Numbered from the stretch's first letter, positions 16,002 to 25,503 are shown. The stretch: 54,565 nt of DNA from Anaerolineales bacterium (GCA_013140605.1 JABFSL010000020.1:1-54565); one strand, 5' to 3'. Notes: generated by a model not told the origin, from the sequence alone. Made by a program: numbers and translations.

Positions 16002-16949
16002 TTAGTACCAAATCCTGAACGAAGTCGTCGTGCTGGCTTTTAGATTATTTGATGTGCATGTAATATCAATGTAGATCAAACTGCCGTATGGCTGGTTGCT
16101 GAACGATAACGCCATCAAGCCGATCCCGTTGGTATTTGTGGAGATGGGGCTTGAGTCTGTGCGCCCATCCTTCCAGTGGACAACCGCTGTGCATTGGACA
16201 TTGGCAACTGGCTGCAGAGCTTGATCTTGAACGATGATATAGATCAATTGTGAATCGGTGGCTAATGTAACTGCTTTCCAGACAAAGGCGCGGACTTGAA
16301 TTGAGCTTAATGATTTTGTAGTCGTATCCTGCGCTTTTACCGGGACCAACAGCCCGGGGTCTTCGCGGAGCTGGTCGAAGTACATACGGCCAAGATCAGA
16401 AACAACCACCCGTTGGCCTTCCGGTTTCCAGGGCTGCCACTCCAAACGTGCTTTTTCAAAATATTGAACAAGTTTGTTTTCGTGGTATTCAAAAGATGAG
16501 ATCGGGTAGCCAAATTGTGCCACGCCGCCATATTTATCAAAAAACTCAAGGAAGGAGAAGCAGACTGAAAATTTTGTTTCAGAATAAAGACGGCAGGCAA
16601 AGGAATTATTTACATCCAATGCGCCGGTGGATACGAAGGTCTCACGCCCCAACAAGGTAAGTTGTACGCGTTGACCGGCAGGCAGGTCTGCCCGAAATTC
16701 AAAGCGGGCGCGCTGGAAATATTGTATCTTTTTGCCGTCTTTGTTCGTGAATTCCTCAGTAATGGGATAGCCATAAATGATCGTCGCGTTGAGGTTGCTG
16801 TTATAGTACTGGAGGAATTCCCCTTTTACGTGGTGACCGGTCTCGCTAAAGAACTTAATATCTGAGGTTTGAGTCTGTGCGCGAACAGATACCCAACTTG
16901 CGCTGAGGAGAAAAACCGTAACGAGCAGGGTGAAAAGTTTGCGTAACAT
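16002..16949 (-). CDS. Secreted repeat protein of the Chloroflexota TGHxV type
   Basis: 315 residues with a signal peptide (MLRKLFTLLVTVFLLSASW, cleavage near VRAQ). Two copies of a module follow: FFSETGHHVKGEFLQYY with IIYGYPITEEF and IQYFQRARFEF, and FLEFFDKYGGVAQFGYPIS with LVQYFEKARLEW. These aromatic, Gly-rich repeats are common in extracellular proteins of Chloroflexota and resemble LGFP-like modules. The C-terminal 110 residues form an Ig-like domain. No catalytic residues are evident; a role at the cell surface is inferred. A TATAAT box at 16969-16964 lies 14 bases before the start. The gap 16950-17095 holds this promoter and nothing else seen. Confidence 0.87.
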   Translation of the reverse strand: MLRKLFTLLVTVFLLSASWVSVRAQTQTSDIKFFSETGHHVKGEFLQYYNSNLNATIIYGYPITEEFTNKDGKKIQYFQRARFEFRADLPAGQRVQLTLLGRETFVSTGALDVNNSFACRLYSETKFSVCFSFLEFFDKYGGVAQFGYPISSFEYHENKLVQYFEKARLEWQPWKPEGQRVVVSDLGRMYFDQLREDPGLLVPVKAQDTTTKSLSSIQVRAFVWKAVTLATDSQLIYIIVQDQALQPVANVQCTAVVHWKDGRTDSSPISTNTNGIGLMALSFSNQPYGSLIYIDITCTSNNLKASTTTSFRIWY

Positions 16950-17095
16950 AATCGTCTCATTCCATTATACTCAGAATTTTTTCGGGAGACTCTACAATTG
17001 GTTATCTGTTAAAACTGGCAGGAGTAACACATTAATATCATTTTTCCAGGTTATTGGAAATGGGGGAAAATACCAATCCTAAAAAACCTCCAAAA

Positions 17096-18196
17096 TCAAC
17101 GATTTAACAAGGCCTGGATGATTTTCTCCGCCGCGTGCCCATCTCCATAAGGATTGGATGCCCTGGACATCTCTGCATAGGCGGATGGATCGTTCAAAAG
17201 CCGCTTCGCCTCTTTAACAATGGAGCTGGTTTCTGTTCCAACGAGTTTGAGTGTCCCTGCGGCCACTCCCTCCGGGCGCTCGGTCACATCACGCAAGACG
17301 AGGGTCGGGATGCCAAAAGCGGGCGCTTCCTCCTGGATTCCGCCAGAATCGGTGAGGATGAGCGCGGCGTGTTTCATCAAATGAACAAGCGGCAGGTAGT
17401 CCAGAGGTGGCAACAAGGTGATATGTCCCACATTTTTAAGCAGCCTGTTTGCCGGTTCTTGCACATTCGGATTCAAATGGACTGGCCATACAATTTCCAC
17501 ATCTCTGTGCTTTGCCAGTTCGATCAGCGCATGGCAAATATCTTCCATGGGCTTGCCAAAATTCTCGCGGCGGTGAGCGGTGACGAGAATTAGTCTTTTA
17601 GTCGCTAGTCGGCTTGTCACCAGTTCTGTGATCACTATTGGCTCGGGTTGCTTGGATACATATTGCAGCGCATCAATGACGGTATTACCTGTAACTTTGA
17701 TGATGCTTTCGTCAACGCCTTCACGTAATAAATTTTGCCTTGACCAATCTGTCGGAGCGAAATGCATGTCGGCGGTCACCCCGGCGATGCGGCGATTGAT
17801 CTCTTCAGGGAAGGGCTGATATTTGTCATGGGTGCGGAGTCCCGCTTCCACATGCCCGAATTTGATGTGATGATAATAAGCCAGCAGGGAGGTGATCGCA
17901 ACCGTGGTTGTATCGCCTTGCGCCAAAACCCAATCAGGTTTGAAATCTGTAAACACAGGGTCAAGGTTGGTGAAGATGGCCGCGCTCAATTGTGCGAGAG
18001 ATTGATTCTCGCGCATCAGGTCGAGGTCATAGTCCGTTTTGATCTCGAACAGATTCAGCACCTGATCTAGCATCTGACGATGCTGCGCGGTAACACAGAC
18101 GCGCGCTTCCACATTTGGAGTTGTTTTTAACAAACGGACAATGGGAGCCATTTTTACGGCTTCCGGTCTTGTGCCAAATACAGAGAGAATTTTCAA
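17096..18196 (-). CDS. wecB: UDP-N-acetylglucosamine 2-epimerase, non-hydrolysing
   Basis: 366 residues, full length for the family. It begins with MKILSVFGTRPEAVKMAPIV, and carries the conserved QGDTTTVAITSLLAYY, HVEAGLRTHDKYQPFPEE and LTDSGGIQEEAPAFGIP segments with the active-site Asp, Glu and His residues. It converts UDP-GlcNAc to UDP-ManNAc. The start codon is TTG (18196-18194) with GGAA seven bases upstream. It follows the dehydrogenase gene with a 4-base gap, and together they would yield UDP-ManNAcA for a surface polysaccharide. No glycosyltransferase or export genes for it are in the neighbourhood. Confidence 0.95.
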   Translation of the reverse strand: MKILSVFGTRPEAVKMAPIVRLLKTTPNVEARVCVTAQHRQMLDQVLNLFEIKTDYDLDLMRENQSLAQLSAAIFTNLDPVFTDFKPDWVLAQGDTTTVAITSLLAYYHHIKFGHVEAGLRTHDKYQPFPEEINRRIAGVTADMHFAPTDWSRQNLLREGVDESIIKVTGNTVIDALQYVSKQPEPIVITELVTSRLATKRLILVTAHRRENFGKPMEDICHALIELAKHRDVEIVWPVHLNPNVQEPANRLLKNVGHITLLPPLDYLPLVHLMKHAALILTDSGGIQEEAPAFGIPTLVLRDVTERPEGVAAGTLKLVGTETSSIVKEAKRLLNDPSAYAEMSRASNPYGDGHAAEKIIQALLNR

Positions 18197-18200
18197 TTTG

Positions 18201-19526
18201 CTATTTCCGATTTACGATTTTGGATTTGTTGTCGCCCAGACGGAATAATATAAAGCCGGCGTTTTCCCATGCTTTTTTATCCCAACCATTCACTGTGTCA
18301 ATGACAATCCGCGCGGATGTTTTCTTCGCAATTTCAAGCGGGTTGAATTTCGAGAATTCCGCATGTTTCACCAACAACAAGACGGCATCCGCATCGTTGA
18401 TCGCATCTTCAAGAGAAGAAGCCATGTCAATGCCAGGCATGTTTGCGTCAGGTTTGAACGGCTCCCATGCTTTTACTTGCGCGCCATTGTGCTGAAGGAT
18501 GTGCACCACTTCGTTTGCGGGGCTTTCGCGCAGATCGTCCACATCAGGTTTGTAGGCTAATCCCAGCACAGCAATCTTCTTTTCGTGGAGAGAGCCTAAC
18601 GCCCGTTCGACAAGCTCCACAACAAAGTGCGGCTGTGCATCATTTACTTTTCGAGCATGATAAATAAGCGGAGTCAACTCTGGCGCAGCCTCCACAAAAA
18701 ACCACGGATCAACGCTGATGCAATGTCCGCCGACGCCGGGGCCGGGGGCGAGAACCTTTACGCGCGGATGCAGATTCGCAATCGAAATTGCTTCCCATAC
18801 ATCCACGCCGAATTTGTCGGCGAGGCGCGAGAATTCGTTGGCGATGGCAATGTTCACATCGCGGTAGGTGTTCTCCATCAACTTGACCATTTCTGCGGTG
18901 GTCGCGTCGGTTTGGATGATCTGTCCTTTTACGAAGGCGGCGTATAAGTCTCTGCCGGCCAACGCAGATTCTGGAGTCACGCCGCCGATGACGCGCGCGT
19001 TCTCGATCAGTTCGCGCATGATCTGGCCGGGCAAGACTCTCTCGGGTGAATAAGCCAAATGGAAGTCGCGCCCAGCCACAAGTCCAGAACGAGCGAGGAT
19101 GGGGGCTATCAAATCCACAGTGGTGCGCGGAGGGGAAGTCGATTCAAGAACGACGAGATTCCCTTTTTTCAAAAATGGCACAATGGATTCCGCGGCGGCG
19201 CTCACAGCCCGCATATCTGCGAGTTTATAAGTCTGGCCGTTGTATTCGCCGAATTGATCGTCTTGAAAGGGAGTTGGCACGGCAATGATGAAGGCATCCG
19301 CTTCTTCGAGCTTTGTGGAGGCTTTGAACTTGCCGGAATGAATGGCTTTCTGCACTTCTTCAAGCAGGCCGGGTTCGTGGATGTGGATCTCGCCTTTGTT
19401 GATGGTTTCAATGATGTGTGGATTAATATCCACACCGAGAACGTTGATTCCGTGTGCGGCAAAGGTGGATGACGTGGGCAGGCCGATGTAGCCGAGGCCA
19501 ATGACACAAATTTTTTGGAAGTTCAC
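18201..19526 (-). CDS. wecC: UDP-N-acetyl-D-mannosamine dehydrogenase (nucleotide-sugar dehydrogenase)
   Basis: 441 residues. An N-terminal NAD-binding Rossmann motif (VIGLGYIGLPTSSTFAAHG), a central domain with the catalytic Cys in GVGGHCISVDPWFF, and a C-terminal UDP-binding domain (VLGLAYKPDVDDLRESPA) are complete. The product oxidises UDP-ManNAc to UDP-ManNAcA with two NAD. It is WecC-like rather than UDP-glucose dehydrogenase because of the SVDPWF segment and of its neighbour wecB. The start codon is GTG (19526-19524) with AGGAG nearby. Confidence 0.93.
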   Translation of the reverse strand: MNFQKICVIGLGYIGLPTSSTFAAHGINVLGVDINPHIIETINKGEIHIHEPGLLEEVQKAIHSGKFKASTKLEEADAFIIAVPTPFQDDQFGEYNGQTYKLADMRAVSAAAESIVPFLKKGNLVVLESTSPPRTTVDLIAPILARSGLVAGRDFHLAYSPERVLPGQIMRELIENARVIGGVTPESALAGRDLYAAFVKGQIIQTDATTAEMVKLMENTYRDVNIAIANEFSRLADKFGVDVWEAISIANLHPRVKVLAPGPGVGGHCISVDPWFFVEAAPELTPLIYHARKVNDAQPHFVVELVERALGSLHEKKIAVLGLAYKPDVDDLRESPANEVVHILQHNGAQVKAWEPFKPDANMPGIDMASSLEDAINDADAVLLLVKHAEFSKFNPLEIAKKTSARIVIDTVNGWDKKAWENAGFILFRLGDNKSKIVNRK

Positions 19527-19667
19527 ATAAGCTCCTGTAGGAGAGGGGTGGTTTTCAACGAACCAATTATACAGCGGTGTACGTCATTGTCATTCACAAC
19601 CTTTATATGATGATTATCGTAAGTAGAATCGAAGTCACTATCTGTTGTATAATCAAATAGAGGCATA

Positions 19668-20261
19668 ATGGACTTTTTATTGGAACCCAATATTGCATAT
19701 CTGATCCTGCTGGGCGGCATTTTGCTCGGCTTGATGGCAATCGTCACTCCGGGGACTGGGCTGTTTGAGGTGGGCGCGTTCTTCTGCCTTGCACTGGCAG
19801 GGTATGCAGTTTACAACCTGTCCTTTAATTGGTGGGCAATCGTTTTACTTGCTTTGAGTATCGTGCCATTCATCTATTCCATTCAAAAACCAAAACGCGA
19901 ACTGTATCTCGGGCTTTCCATTTTGTTGCTCGTTGTGGGATCGGTGTTCCTGTTTGCTGTGGATGGCTGGAGGCCTGCCGTCAATCCGTTCTTTGCATTG
20001 ATAACCTCAGGTTTAATATCAGTCTTTTTATGGGTGGTGGTAAGAAAGACTGTGCAGGTGGCCAGCGCGCGCCCTACTCACGATCTTGGATTGTTAATGG
20101 GGTTGACTGGTGAAGCCCGATCAAATATTTATGAAGAGGGAAGTGTTTATGTTGCAGGGGAAATGTGGTCTGCCAGAAGTGATGAACCCATTTCCAAAGG
20201 CAATACTATTCGTGTTGTTCGTCGCGAGGGATTTATCCTCGTTGTTGAGAAAATTGGTTAG
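19668..20261 (+). CDS. NfeD-family membrane protein
   Basis: 197 residues. The N-terminal two-thirds hold about four transmembrane helices (residues 8-28, 34-50, 52-68, 80-98 and a further one near 112-128); the C-terminal part is the NfeD OB-fold domain (LMGLTGEARSNI, GSVYVAGEMWSARSDEPISKG, VRRE). There is no N-terminal ClpP-like protease domain, so it is the short NfeD type. NfeD proteins partner with SPFH proteins; the SPFH gene follows 34 bases downstream. A TATAAT box at 19648-19653 and an AGAGG site precede the start. Confidence 0.92.
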   Translation: MDFLLEPNIAYLILLGGILLGLMAIVTPGTGLFEVGAFFCLALAGYAVYNLSFNWWAIVLLALSIVPFIYSIQKPKRELYLGLSILLLVVGSVFLFAVDGWRPAVNPFFALITSGLISVFLWVVVRKTVQVASARPTHDLGLLMGLTGEARSNIYEEGSVYVAGEMWSARSDEPISKGNTIRVVRREGFILVVEKIG

Positions 20262-20295
20262 TTAAACTCTAATATTCCTAGAAGGAGATCATACT

Positions 20296-21210
20296 ATGAG
20301 TAATGTTTTTGCAACTGGTGGCACTCTTTTTTGCCTTGTTGGTGCTGTGCTGGTCATTGGTTTTGTGTTTCTCGCCAATGCGATCCGCATCATCCCTGAA
20401 TATCAACGCCTGGTAGTGTTTCGATTGGGGCGTGTCATGCAGCAGCCGAAAGGCCCGGGTATTGTGCTGTTGATCCCCGTTATTGATCGCGCCGTGAAGG
20501 TTGACCTTCGCGAACAGATCCGCGAGGTGCCGCATCAAGTATCTATCACGAAAGATAATGCGCCCATCTCGATTGACTTCCTGTGGTACTACAAAATTTT
20601 AGACCCAGCCATGTCTGTTTTACAGGTTGGTAACTTTGAATTATCCGCGGCTGGTATCGCGGCGACAACCTTGCGCGCGGTCATCGGCGGTATTCCGTTG
20701 GATGATGTGCTTTCAGAACGCGAACATATAAATAACATGCTCCGCACCCGTTTGGATGAAGTCACTGAACGCTGGGGCGTCAAGGTGACCAACGTTGAAA
20801 TCCGCGAGATCATTCCTCCGCGTGAAGTACAGGATGCAATGAACCGCCAGATGACCGCTGAACGTGTCCGCCGCGCGCTCGTGACCGAATCCATGGGTGA
20901 CCAGGAAGCCGCGAAGAACCGCGCGGAAGGTACCAAGCAGGCGGCAATTCTGACAGCGGATGGCGAGAAGCAATCCAATATTCTGCGCGCCGAAGGCGAC
21001 AAGCAGTCGCAGGCATTACGCGCGGAAGGTTTCGCTGTCGCTTTGGAAGCCATCTTCAACGCCGCCAAATCTGTTGACCAGAAGACAATGACCTTGCAGT
21101 ATTTTGAAACGCTCAAGGCTATCGGCACAAGCCCATCCACAAAATTCATCTTCCCGATGGAATTCACCAGCATGCTGGATAACTTCCTCGGCAAAGATGC
21201 CAAGAAGTAA
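20296..21210 (+). CDS. SPFH/Band 7 slipin-type protein
   Basis: 304 residues with AAGGAG before the start. One N-terminal membrane helix (residues 10-30), a full SPFH domain (EYQRLVVFRLGRVMQQPKGPG through VTNVEIREIIPPREVQ) and a repetitive Ala/Glu-rich segment (EAAKNRAEGTKQAAILTADG, then RAEGDKQSQALRAEG) that builds the oligomeric ring. It is of the slipin/QmcA type that goes with NfeD, as here. The pair likely organises membrane domains or controls membrane proteolysis. Confidence 0.94.
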   Translation: MSNVFATGGTLFCLVGAVLVIGFVFLANAIRIIPEYQRLVVFRLGRVMQQPKGPGIVLLIPVIDRAVKVDLREQIREVPHQVSITKDNAPISIDFLWYYKILDPAMSVLQVGNFELSAAGIAATTLRAVIGGIPLDDVLSEREHINNMLRTRLDEVTERWGVKVTNVEIREIIPPREVQDAMNRQMTAERVRRALVTESMGDQEAAKNRAEGTKQAAILTADGEKQSNILRAEGDKQSQALRAEGFAVALEAIFNAAKSVDQKTMTLQYFETLKAIGTSPSTKFIFPMEFTSMLDNFLGKDAKK

Positions 21211-21225
21211 AATGTAAACTGTAAT

Positions 21226-21260
21226 ACAATAAGGCCTCCCCAAGCGGGAGGCCTTATTGT
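21226..21260 (+). terminator. Terminator hairpin that also carries the ribosome site of the next gene
   Basis: A 15-bp stem (21226-21240 with 21246-21260; core AAGGCCTCCC/GGGAGGCCTT) and a 5-base loop. It ends the SPFH gene. GGGAGG at 21246-21251 in the 3' arm is the only Shine-Dalgarno-like site before the ATG at 21263. Confidence 0.8.
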
Positions 21261-21262
21261 TT

Positions 21263-21694
21263 ATGGAAATCATCAAAGCAACCATCCTCGACCTCGGCGC
21301 TCTTCGAAAGCTGGAGCAGGAAAGTTTTGGAAAAGACGCCTGGCCTTTATTTGATCTGATCGCTGTTTTGACATTCACCGATGTCATCAGAATGAAAGCA
21401 ATGGAAGACGGCCAAATGGTTGGATTCATTGCCGGCGACCCGCATCCGCGCGACGGGTGGGGCTGGATCTCCACCATTGCAGTTGATCCACGCTATAGGC
21501 GGCGCGGAATCGGGCTAACCTTGCTGCATGCCTGCGAAAGCAAACTTGGAGTACCCCAGTCTCGTTTGACGGTGCGAATATCGAATCAGGGTGCGATTTC
21601 GATGTATGAAAAAGATGGTTATAAATCAAAGGATATTTGGCATGCTTATTACAACGATGGCGAAGACGCCATGTTAATGGAGAAGAATTTATAG
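21263..21694 (+). CDS. GNAT-family N-acetyltransferase
   Basis: 143 residues from the ATG at 21263 (a TTG at 21257 is in frame but lies inside the hairpin). It has the acetyl-CoA-binding motif RYRRRGIGLTLL (Q/RxxGxG/A type) after the strand WISTIAVDP, and a C-terminal MYEKDGYKSKDIWHAYY segment similar to RimI-type enzymes. It may acetylate protein N-termini or small amines; substrate unknown. Its Shine-Dalgarno site lies within the preceding terminator hairpin. Confidence 0.88.
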   Translation: MEIIKATILDLGALRKLEQESFGKDAWPLFDLIAVLTFTDVIRMKAMEDGQMVGFIAGDPHPRDGWGWISTIAVDPRYRRRGIGLTLLHACESKLGVPQSRLTVRISNQGAISMYEKDGYKSKDIWHAYYNDGEDAMLMEKNL

Positions 21695-21750
21695 TTTGAG
21701 AAAGGTTTGTATCTCTGAAATTGGGATTGAATTATTTTGAGGCGTAAATT

Positions 21751-22767
21751 ATGAGACCAATAAAAATATACTCAAGCATAATTGCAGGTTGCGTTATGAT
21801 CGTTTTAATAATTTTTGCGCGGCAGGTATTCTGGAAAGTTGGTCTATCAAAATCAATGGAGGAACAGGATATTTATTACTCTTTTATAGAAGGCCAGCGC
21901 TTGTTGAATGGAGAAAACCCATATGAACGTATTTTATATGGGAATATGCGCGAAAATCAAAAGTATGCTACTTATTTCCCTTTATTTTATGGATTTTCTT
22001 ATGTAACGCAGGCTTTGGGAAAGACAGAGTTCCCAATTTGGCTGTCTTTCTGGAAGCGGGTTTTCCTTGTATTTAATTGGGGAACAGCCATTCTATTGTT
22101 TTATGCTTTCTGGCGTTCCCGCTTCGAATGGGGAGGAGTTTTTGCGGCATTTTTTTGGCTCTTTAATCGCTGGACCTTGGCCATTATGTTTGTTGCACAC
22201 CTCGACTTTCTGCCTATTTTTTTTCTGGTTGCATCCATAATTTTGTTTCAAAAGAGCAGGTGGCTTAGCCTTCTATTATTTGGTGTGTCGCTGGCATTGA
22301 AACAAATAGGCATCTTTATCCTGCCGTTATATTTGATTTGGACATGGATTTCTGTTAAAGAAAAGCGCGGCAAGGAACTTTTAAAGGCTGTCGTTCTTAT
22401 CGGAGTTGTACCATTTTTGTCCTCGATCTTCTTCTTAATATGGAATGCGGAAGGATTTATTAAATCCGTATTATTTTCAGTAACGCGATTGGCTTTAAAC
22501 GGACTTCAAGTTCCATCGTTAGATTGGTATATGGGTTGGGAAGGTGTAAGCGGGCGTTTATTTATGTTAATACTATTTGTATTAATATACTGGTTTTCGG
22601 CTAATCATCAAATAGGAAGATATACAGGGGCTTTTTTAATAATGTCGGTTTTTATTTGTTTTAATACGATTTTGTTTTATCAATATATGATTTGGGTGAT
22701 TCCGCTAATGCTGTTGTTATTGCTGGAATTAAAAGTGAATTTTACCCAGCCAATTATAGAAGCGTGA
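21751..22767 (+). CDS. Polytopic membrane protein, GT-C/GT87-like glycosyltransferase
   Basis: 338 residues with about eight to nine helices. The N-terminal loop after helix 1 (EEQDIYYSFIEGQRLLNGENPYE) is like the first external loop of polyprenol-phosphate-mannose-dependent transferases (DUF2029/GT87), with the acidic pair that forms the catalytic site. HLDFLPIFFLVASI and ALKQIGIFILPLYL match typical GT87 segments. The role is likely sugar transfer on the outer side of the membrane; the acceptor is not known. The gene is AT-rich compared with its neighbours, which could reflect membrane codon bias or transfer. GAGG lies before the start. The gap 22768-22963 shows only the promoter noted next. 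Confidence 0.75.
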   Translation: MRPIKIYSSIIAGCVMIVLIIFARQVFWKVGLSKSMEEQDIYYSFIEGQRLLNGENPYERILYGNMRENQKYATYFPLFYGFSYVTQALGKTEFPIWLSFWKRVFLVFNWGTAILLFYAFWRSRFEWGGVFAAFFWLFNRWTLAIMFVAHLDFLPIFFLVASIILFQKSRWLSLLLFGVSLALKQIGIFILPLYLIWTWISVKEKRGKELLKAVVLIGVVPFLSSIFFLIWNAEGFIKSVLFSVTRLALNGLQVPSLDWYMGWEGVSGRLFMLILFVLIYWFSANHQIGRYTGAFLIMSVFICFNTILFYQYMIWVIPLMLLLLLELKVNFTQPIIEA

Positions 22768-22949
22768 AATTGTTAGATGTGTCATCTAAAAAAGTGCGCC
22801 TTGTAGTATAAGTGGGCATGGATAAATGACTTGTCTTGTAATGGGGCGGTATTTGAGATTAAATATGGATATAACTGTTTGCTGGCTACTGTTCGCCAAA
22901 CCAAACAATTGCACGAAATTTTTAACCATTCAGCCGCTTGTATAAGGTT

Positions 22950-22955
22950 TATAAT
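22950..22955 (+). promoter_or_regulatory. -10 box of rnd, leaderless type
   Basis: TATAAT ends 8 bases before the ATG at 22964 and no Shine-Dalgarno site lies between. The -35 is not clear. Confidence 0.5.
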
Positions 22956-22963
22956 CAGCCAAT

Positions 22964-24100
22964 ATGTCTGAAACTCTGCCGCCACCCATTTGGGTAAATA
23001 CAAAACAACTATTACAAAAATTGACAGACGATCTCGCCTCGCAAAGCCGTGTGGCTGTGGATACTGAATCCAACAGCCTGCACGCGTTTCGTGAGCAGGT
23101 CTGTCTGGTTCAATTTTCAACCACGAATGCAGATTACCTTGTTGATCCGCTCGCGTTGAAAGACCTGAGTCTGCTCGCTCCCATTTTTGCCAACCCAAAT
23201 ATCGAGAAGATATTCCACGCCGCCGAATATGATCTGATCTGCCTGCGGCGTGATTTTAATTTCTCGTTCGCGAATCTATTTGACACGATGCAGGCCGCGC
23301 GGATACTGGGTTATCCCGCTGTGGGGCTGGATCGGTTGCTTGGCGATAAATTCGGCATCCGAATGGACAAGCGCCATCAAAAAGCGAATTGGGCCGCGCG
23401 CCCGTTGACGAAAGAGCAGATCCATTATGCCCGCCTGGATACGCATTATCTTTTTAATCTGCGTGATGTGCTTGAAGGGGAGCTAATAAAAAGAGACCGC
23501 CTAGTATTCGCAAAAGAGGATTTTGCGCGCGCCTGTCGTTTTGAAGAATCCAAACAAAAAGTGAACGGCGAATCATGGGGACGGTTTGCTGGCCGCAAGG
23601 ATCTGTCCCTGCGTGAGTTGACCATTCTGGCATATTTATGCAAGTGGCGTGATCGGGAAGCGGAGAAGTTAAACCGCCCGCCCTATAAAGTTATCATGGA
23701 TGATGTTTTTGTATTAATGTCCAAGAACCCGCCTGAGAATAGGGTTGATCTTTCTGCGATGGGATTAAGCGAAAAGCAGATTGGTCTGTGGGGCGATTCG
23801 GTTTTGGCTGCGATCCGCCGCGGGATGGATGCTCCGCTCGTTGAACGGAAGCAGGCCGAGGCGAAGAATGATGCGGTCCTTCGTCGGCTTGAAAAACTGA
23901 AATTATGGAGAAAGAATCTCGGGTTGGAAATGGGCGTCGAGTCAGATATCATCCTGCCTAAACCATATTTATCAGCGCTTGCGGAAAACCCACCCAAGAC
24001 CACGGATGAACTGGCGCATGTAATGAAGGATTCGCCTTCGCGCGTGGAAAAATACGGCGCACAGATTTTAAAAATACTCGGAGTTAAAAATGCGAATTAG
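22964..24100 (+). CDS. rnd: Ribonuclease D
   Basis: 378 residues, the size of RNase D. The DEDD exonuclease domain spans residues about 10-180: VAVDTESNSLHAF (Exo I, Asp and Glu), IFHAAEYDLICL (Exo II) and HYARLDTHYLFNL (Exo III, Tyr and Asp). An HRDC domain follows (about residue 215-290; LSLRELTILAYLCKWRDREAEKLNRP). The enzyme trims tRNA and other stable RNA 3' ends, removing nucleotides one at a time. The nuclease gene that follows overlaps it by 11 bases, so both RNA-processing enzymes are translated together. Confidence 0.94.
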   Translation: MSETLPPPIWVNTKQLLQKLTDDLASQSRVAVDTESNSLHAFREQVCLVQFSTTNADYLVDPLALKDLSLLAPIFANPNIEKIFHAAEYDLICLRRDFNFSFANLFDTMQAARILGYPAVGLDRLLGDKFGIRMDKRHQKANWAARPLTKEQIHYARLDTHYLFNLRDVLEGELIKRDRLVFAKEDFARACRFEESKQKVNGESWGRFAGRKDLSLRELTILAYLCKWRDREAEKLNRPPYKVIMDDVFVLMSKNPPENRVDLSAMGLSEKQIGLWGDSVLAAIRRGMDAPLVERKQAEAKNDAVLRRLEKLKLWRKNLGLEMGVESDIILPKPYLSALAENPPKTTDELAHVMKDSPSRVEKYGAQILKILGVKNAN

Positions 24101-25484
24101 CTTTCATGGCGCTGCGCATACTGTCACTGGAAGTCAGCATTTGATCGAGGTGAACGGTTCGCGCCTGCTTTTGGATTGTGGTTTGTACCAGGGCAAGCGC
24201 GCGGATACGTATGAGCGTAATTTAAATTTTAGCCATGACCCGCGCAAGGTGGATGCTGTAATCCTTTCTCACGCGCATATTGACCATGCCGGTAATTTGC
24301 CCAATCTCGTCAAACAGGGATTTGAAGGAAATATTTTCACAACGCATGCGACGGTGGATTTGGCGAGTTTGATGATACTGGATTCCGCGCATATTCAAGA
24401 ATCGGATGCGGAGTATGTTAATAAGAAGCGCGCCCAGCGCGGCGAAGAGCCGATCGAGCCGTTGTATACCACGAGCGATGCGGAAAATGTCGTATCCATG
24501 TTCAGAGGTGTGGATTATGGCGAAGCGTTCGAACCGATTCCCGGTATAGTAGCCCGTCTTTATGAAGCTGGGCATATTCTCGGTTCGGCGGGCGTTTCAC
24601 TTGAGATCGAAGAAAAGGGGCGTAAGACTCGCCTGTGGTTTTCCGGTGATATTGGCAGATATAAACTGCCGCTTTTGCGCGATCCCATTTTGCCTGATGA
24701 CGCAGATTACATGATCATGGAATCAACGTATGGCGATAAATCGCATAGCGACCCGGGACAGGCTTTTAATGAATTTCGTAATGTGGTCAAGCTCACAGTG
24801 GAGCGCGGCGGGAAAGTGATCGTGCCTGCTTTTGCGGTGGGACGCACGCAGGAATTGGTTTATAACTTAAATGAGATGATGCAAAATGGTGATGTGCCGC
24901 GCGTGCCAGTCTTTGTGGATAGTCCGCTGGCGGTGAATGCGACAAAAGTGTTCAAGGCCCACCCGGAATGTTTTGATGATGAGACCCGTAAATTTGTGAT
25001 GGAAGCTCGTCATCCCGCGCTGGATTTCAACATGCTTACCTACGTCAATTCAGCGGATGAATCGAAAGCCTTGAATGAACGTACAGACCCGATGGTGATT
25101 ATCTCGGCTTCGGGTATGGCGGAAACTGGCCGTATTGTGCATCATATCCGCAACAACATTGAGAATCCAAAGAACACGATTTGCATCGTCTCATGGCAGG
25201 CGCCGAATACGATGGGGCGCAGGCTGGCCGACCGAGAGCCTCAGGTGAATATTTTTGGCGAAGTGTACAAACGCAAATGTGATGTGGCGACGATCGGTGG
25301 ACTTTCTGGTCATGCCGGGCAGGACCTGCTGGTCAAATATGCGATGGGCGTCAAAGATACGGTCAAGCAGATCTTTTTGGTGCATGGTGAAGAAAAACAA
25401 GCCATGACCTTGAAGGGCCTCTTGAAGGAACGAAATTTAGATCAGGTGCATTATCCTGAACTGCACGAGAGTGTGGATTTTTAA
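24090..25484 (+). CDS. MBL-fold/beta-CASP RNA-processing nuclease
   Basis: 464 residues. The metallo-beta-lactamase motifs are complete: SHAHIDHAGNLP (motif 2), GHILGSAG (motif 3) and WFSGDIGR (motif 4). A beta-CASP insert follows (STYGDKSH, AVGRTQELVYNL, VFVDSPLAVNATKVF), and an RMMBL domain ends the protein (TIGGLSGHAGQDLLVKY, VHGEEKQAMTLKGLL). This is the architecture of the CPSF73-like ribonuclease group, able to cut RNA inside or from the 5' end using two zinc ions. It starts 11 bases inside rnd and lies before the tRNA-Ser gene. Confidence 0.93.
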   Translation: MRISFHGAAHTVTGSQHLIEVNGSRLLLDCGLYQGKRADTYERNLNFSHDPRKVDAVILSHAHIDHAGNLPNLVKQGFEGNIFTTHATVDLASLMILDSAHIQESDAEYVNKKRAQRGEEPIEPLYTTSDAENVVSMFRGVDYGEAFEPIPGIVARLYEAGHILGSAGVSLEIEEKGRKTRLWFSGDIGRYKLPLLRDPILPDDADYMIMESTYGDKSHSDPGQAFNEFRNVVKLTVERGGKVIVPAFAVGRTQELVYNLNEMMQNGDVPRVPVFVDSPLAVNATKVFKAHPECFDDETRKFVMEARHPALDFNMLTYVNSADESKALNERTDPMVIISASGMAETGRIVHHIRNNIENPKNTICIVSWQAPNTMGRRLADREPQVNIFGEVYKRKCDVATIGGLSGHAGQDLLVKYAMGVKDTVKQIFLVHGEEKQAMTLKGLLKERNLDQVHYPELHESVDF

Positions 25485-25503
25485 TCAGCGAATAAACATC
25501 GGG

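Noticed and set aside
20589-21203. 204-codon minus-strand frame opposite the slipin gene
   Set aside because: Shadow of the repetitive Ala/Glu-rich coding region.
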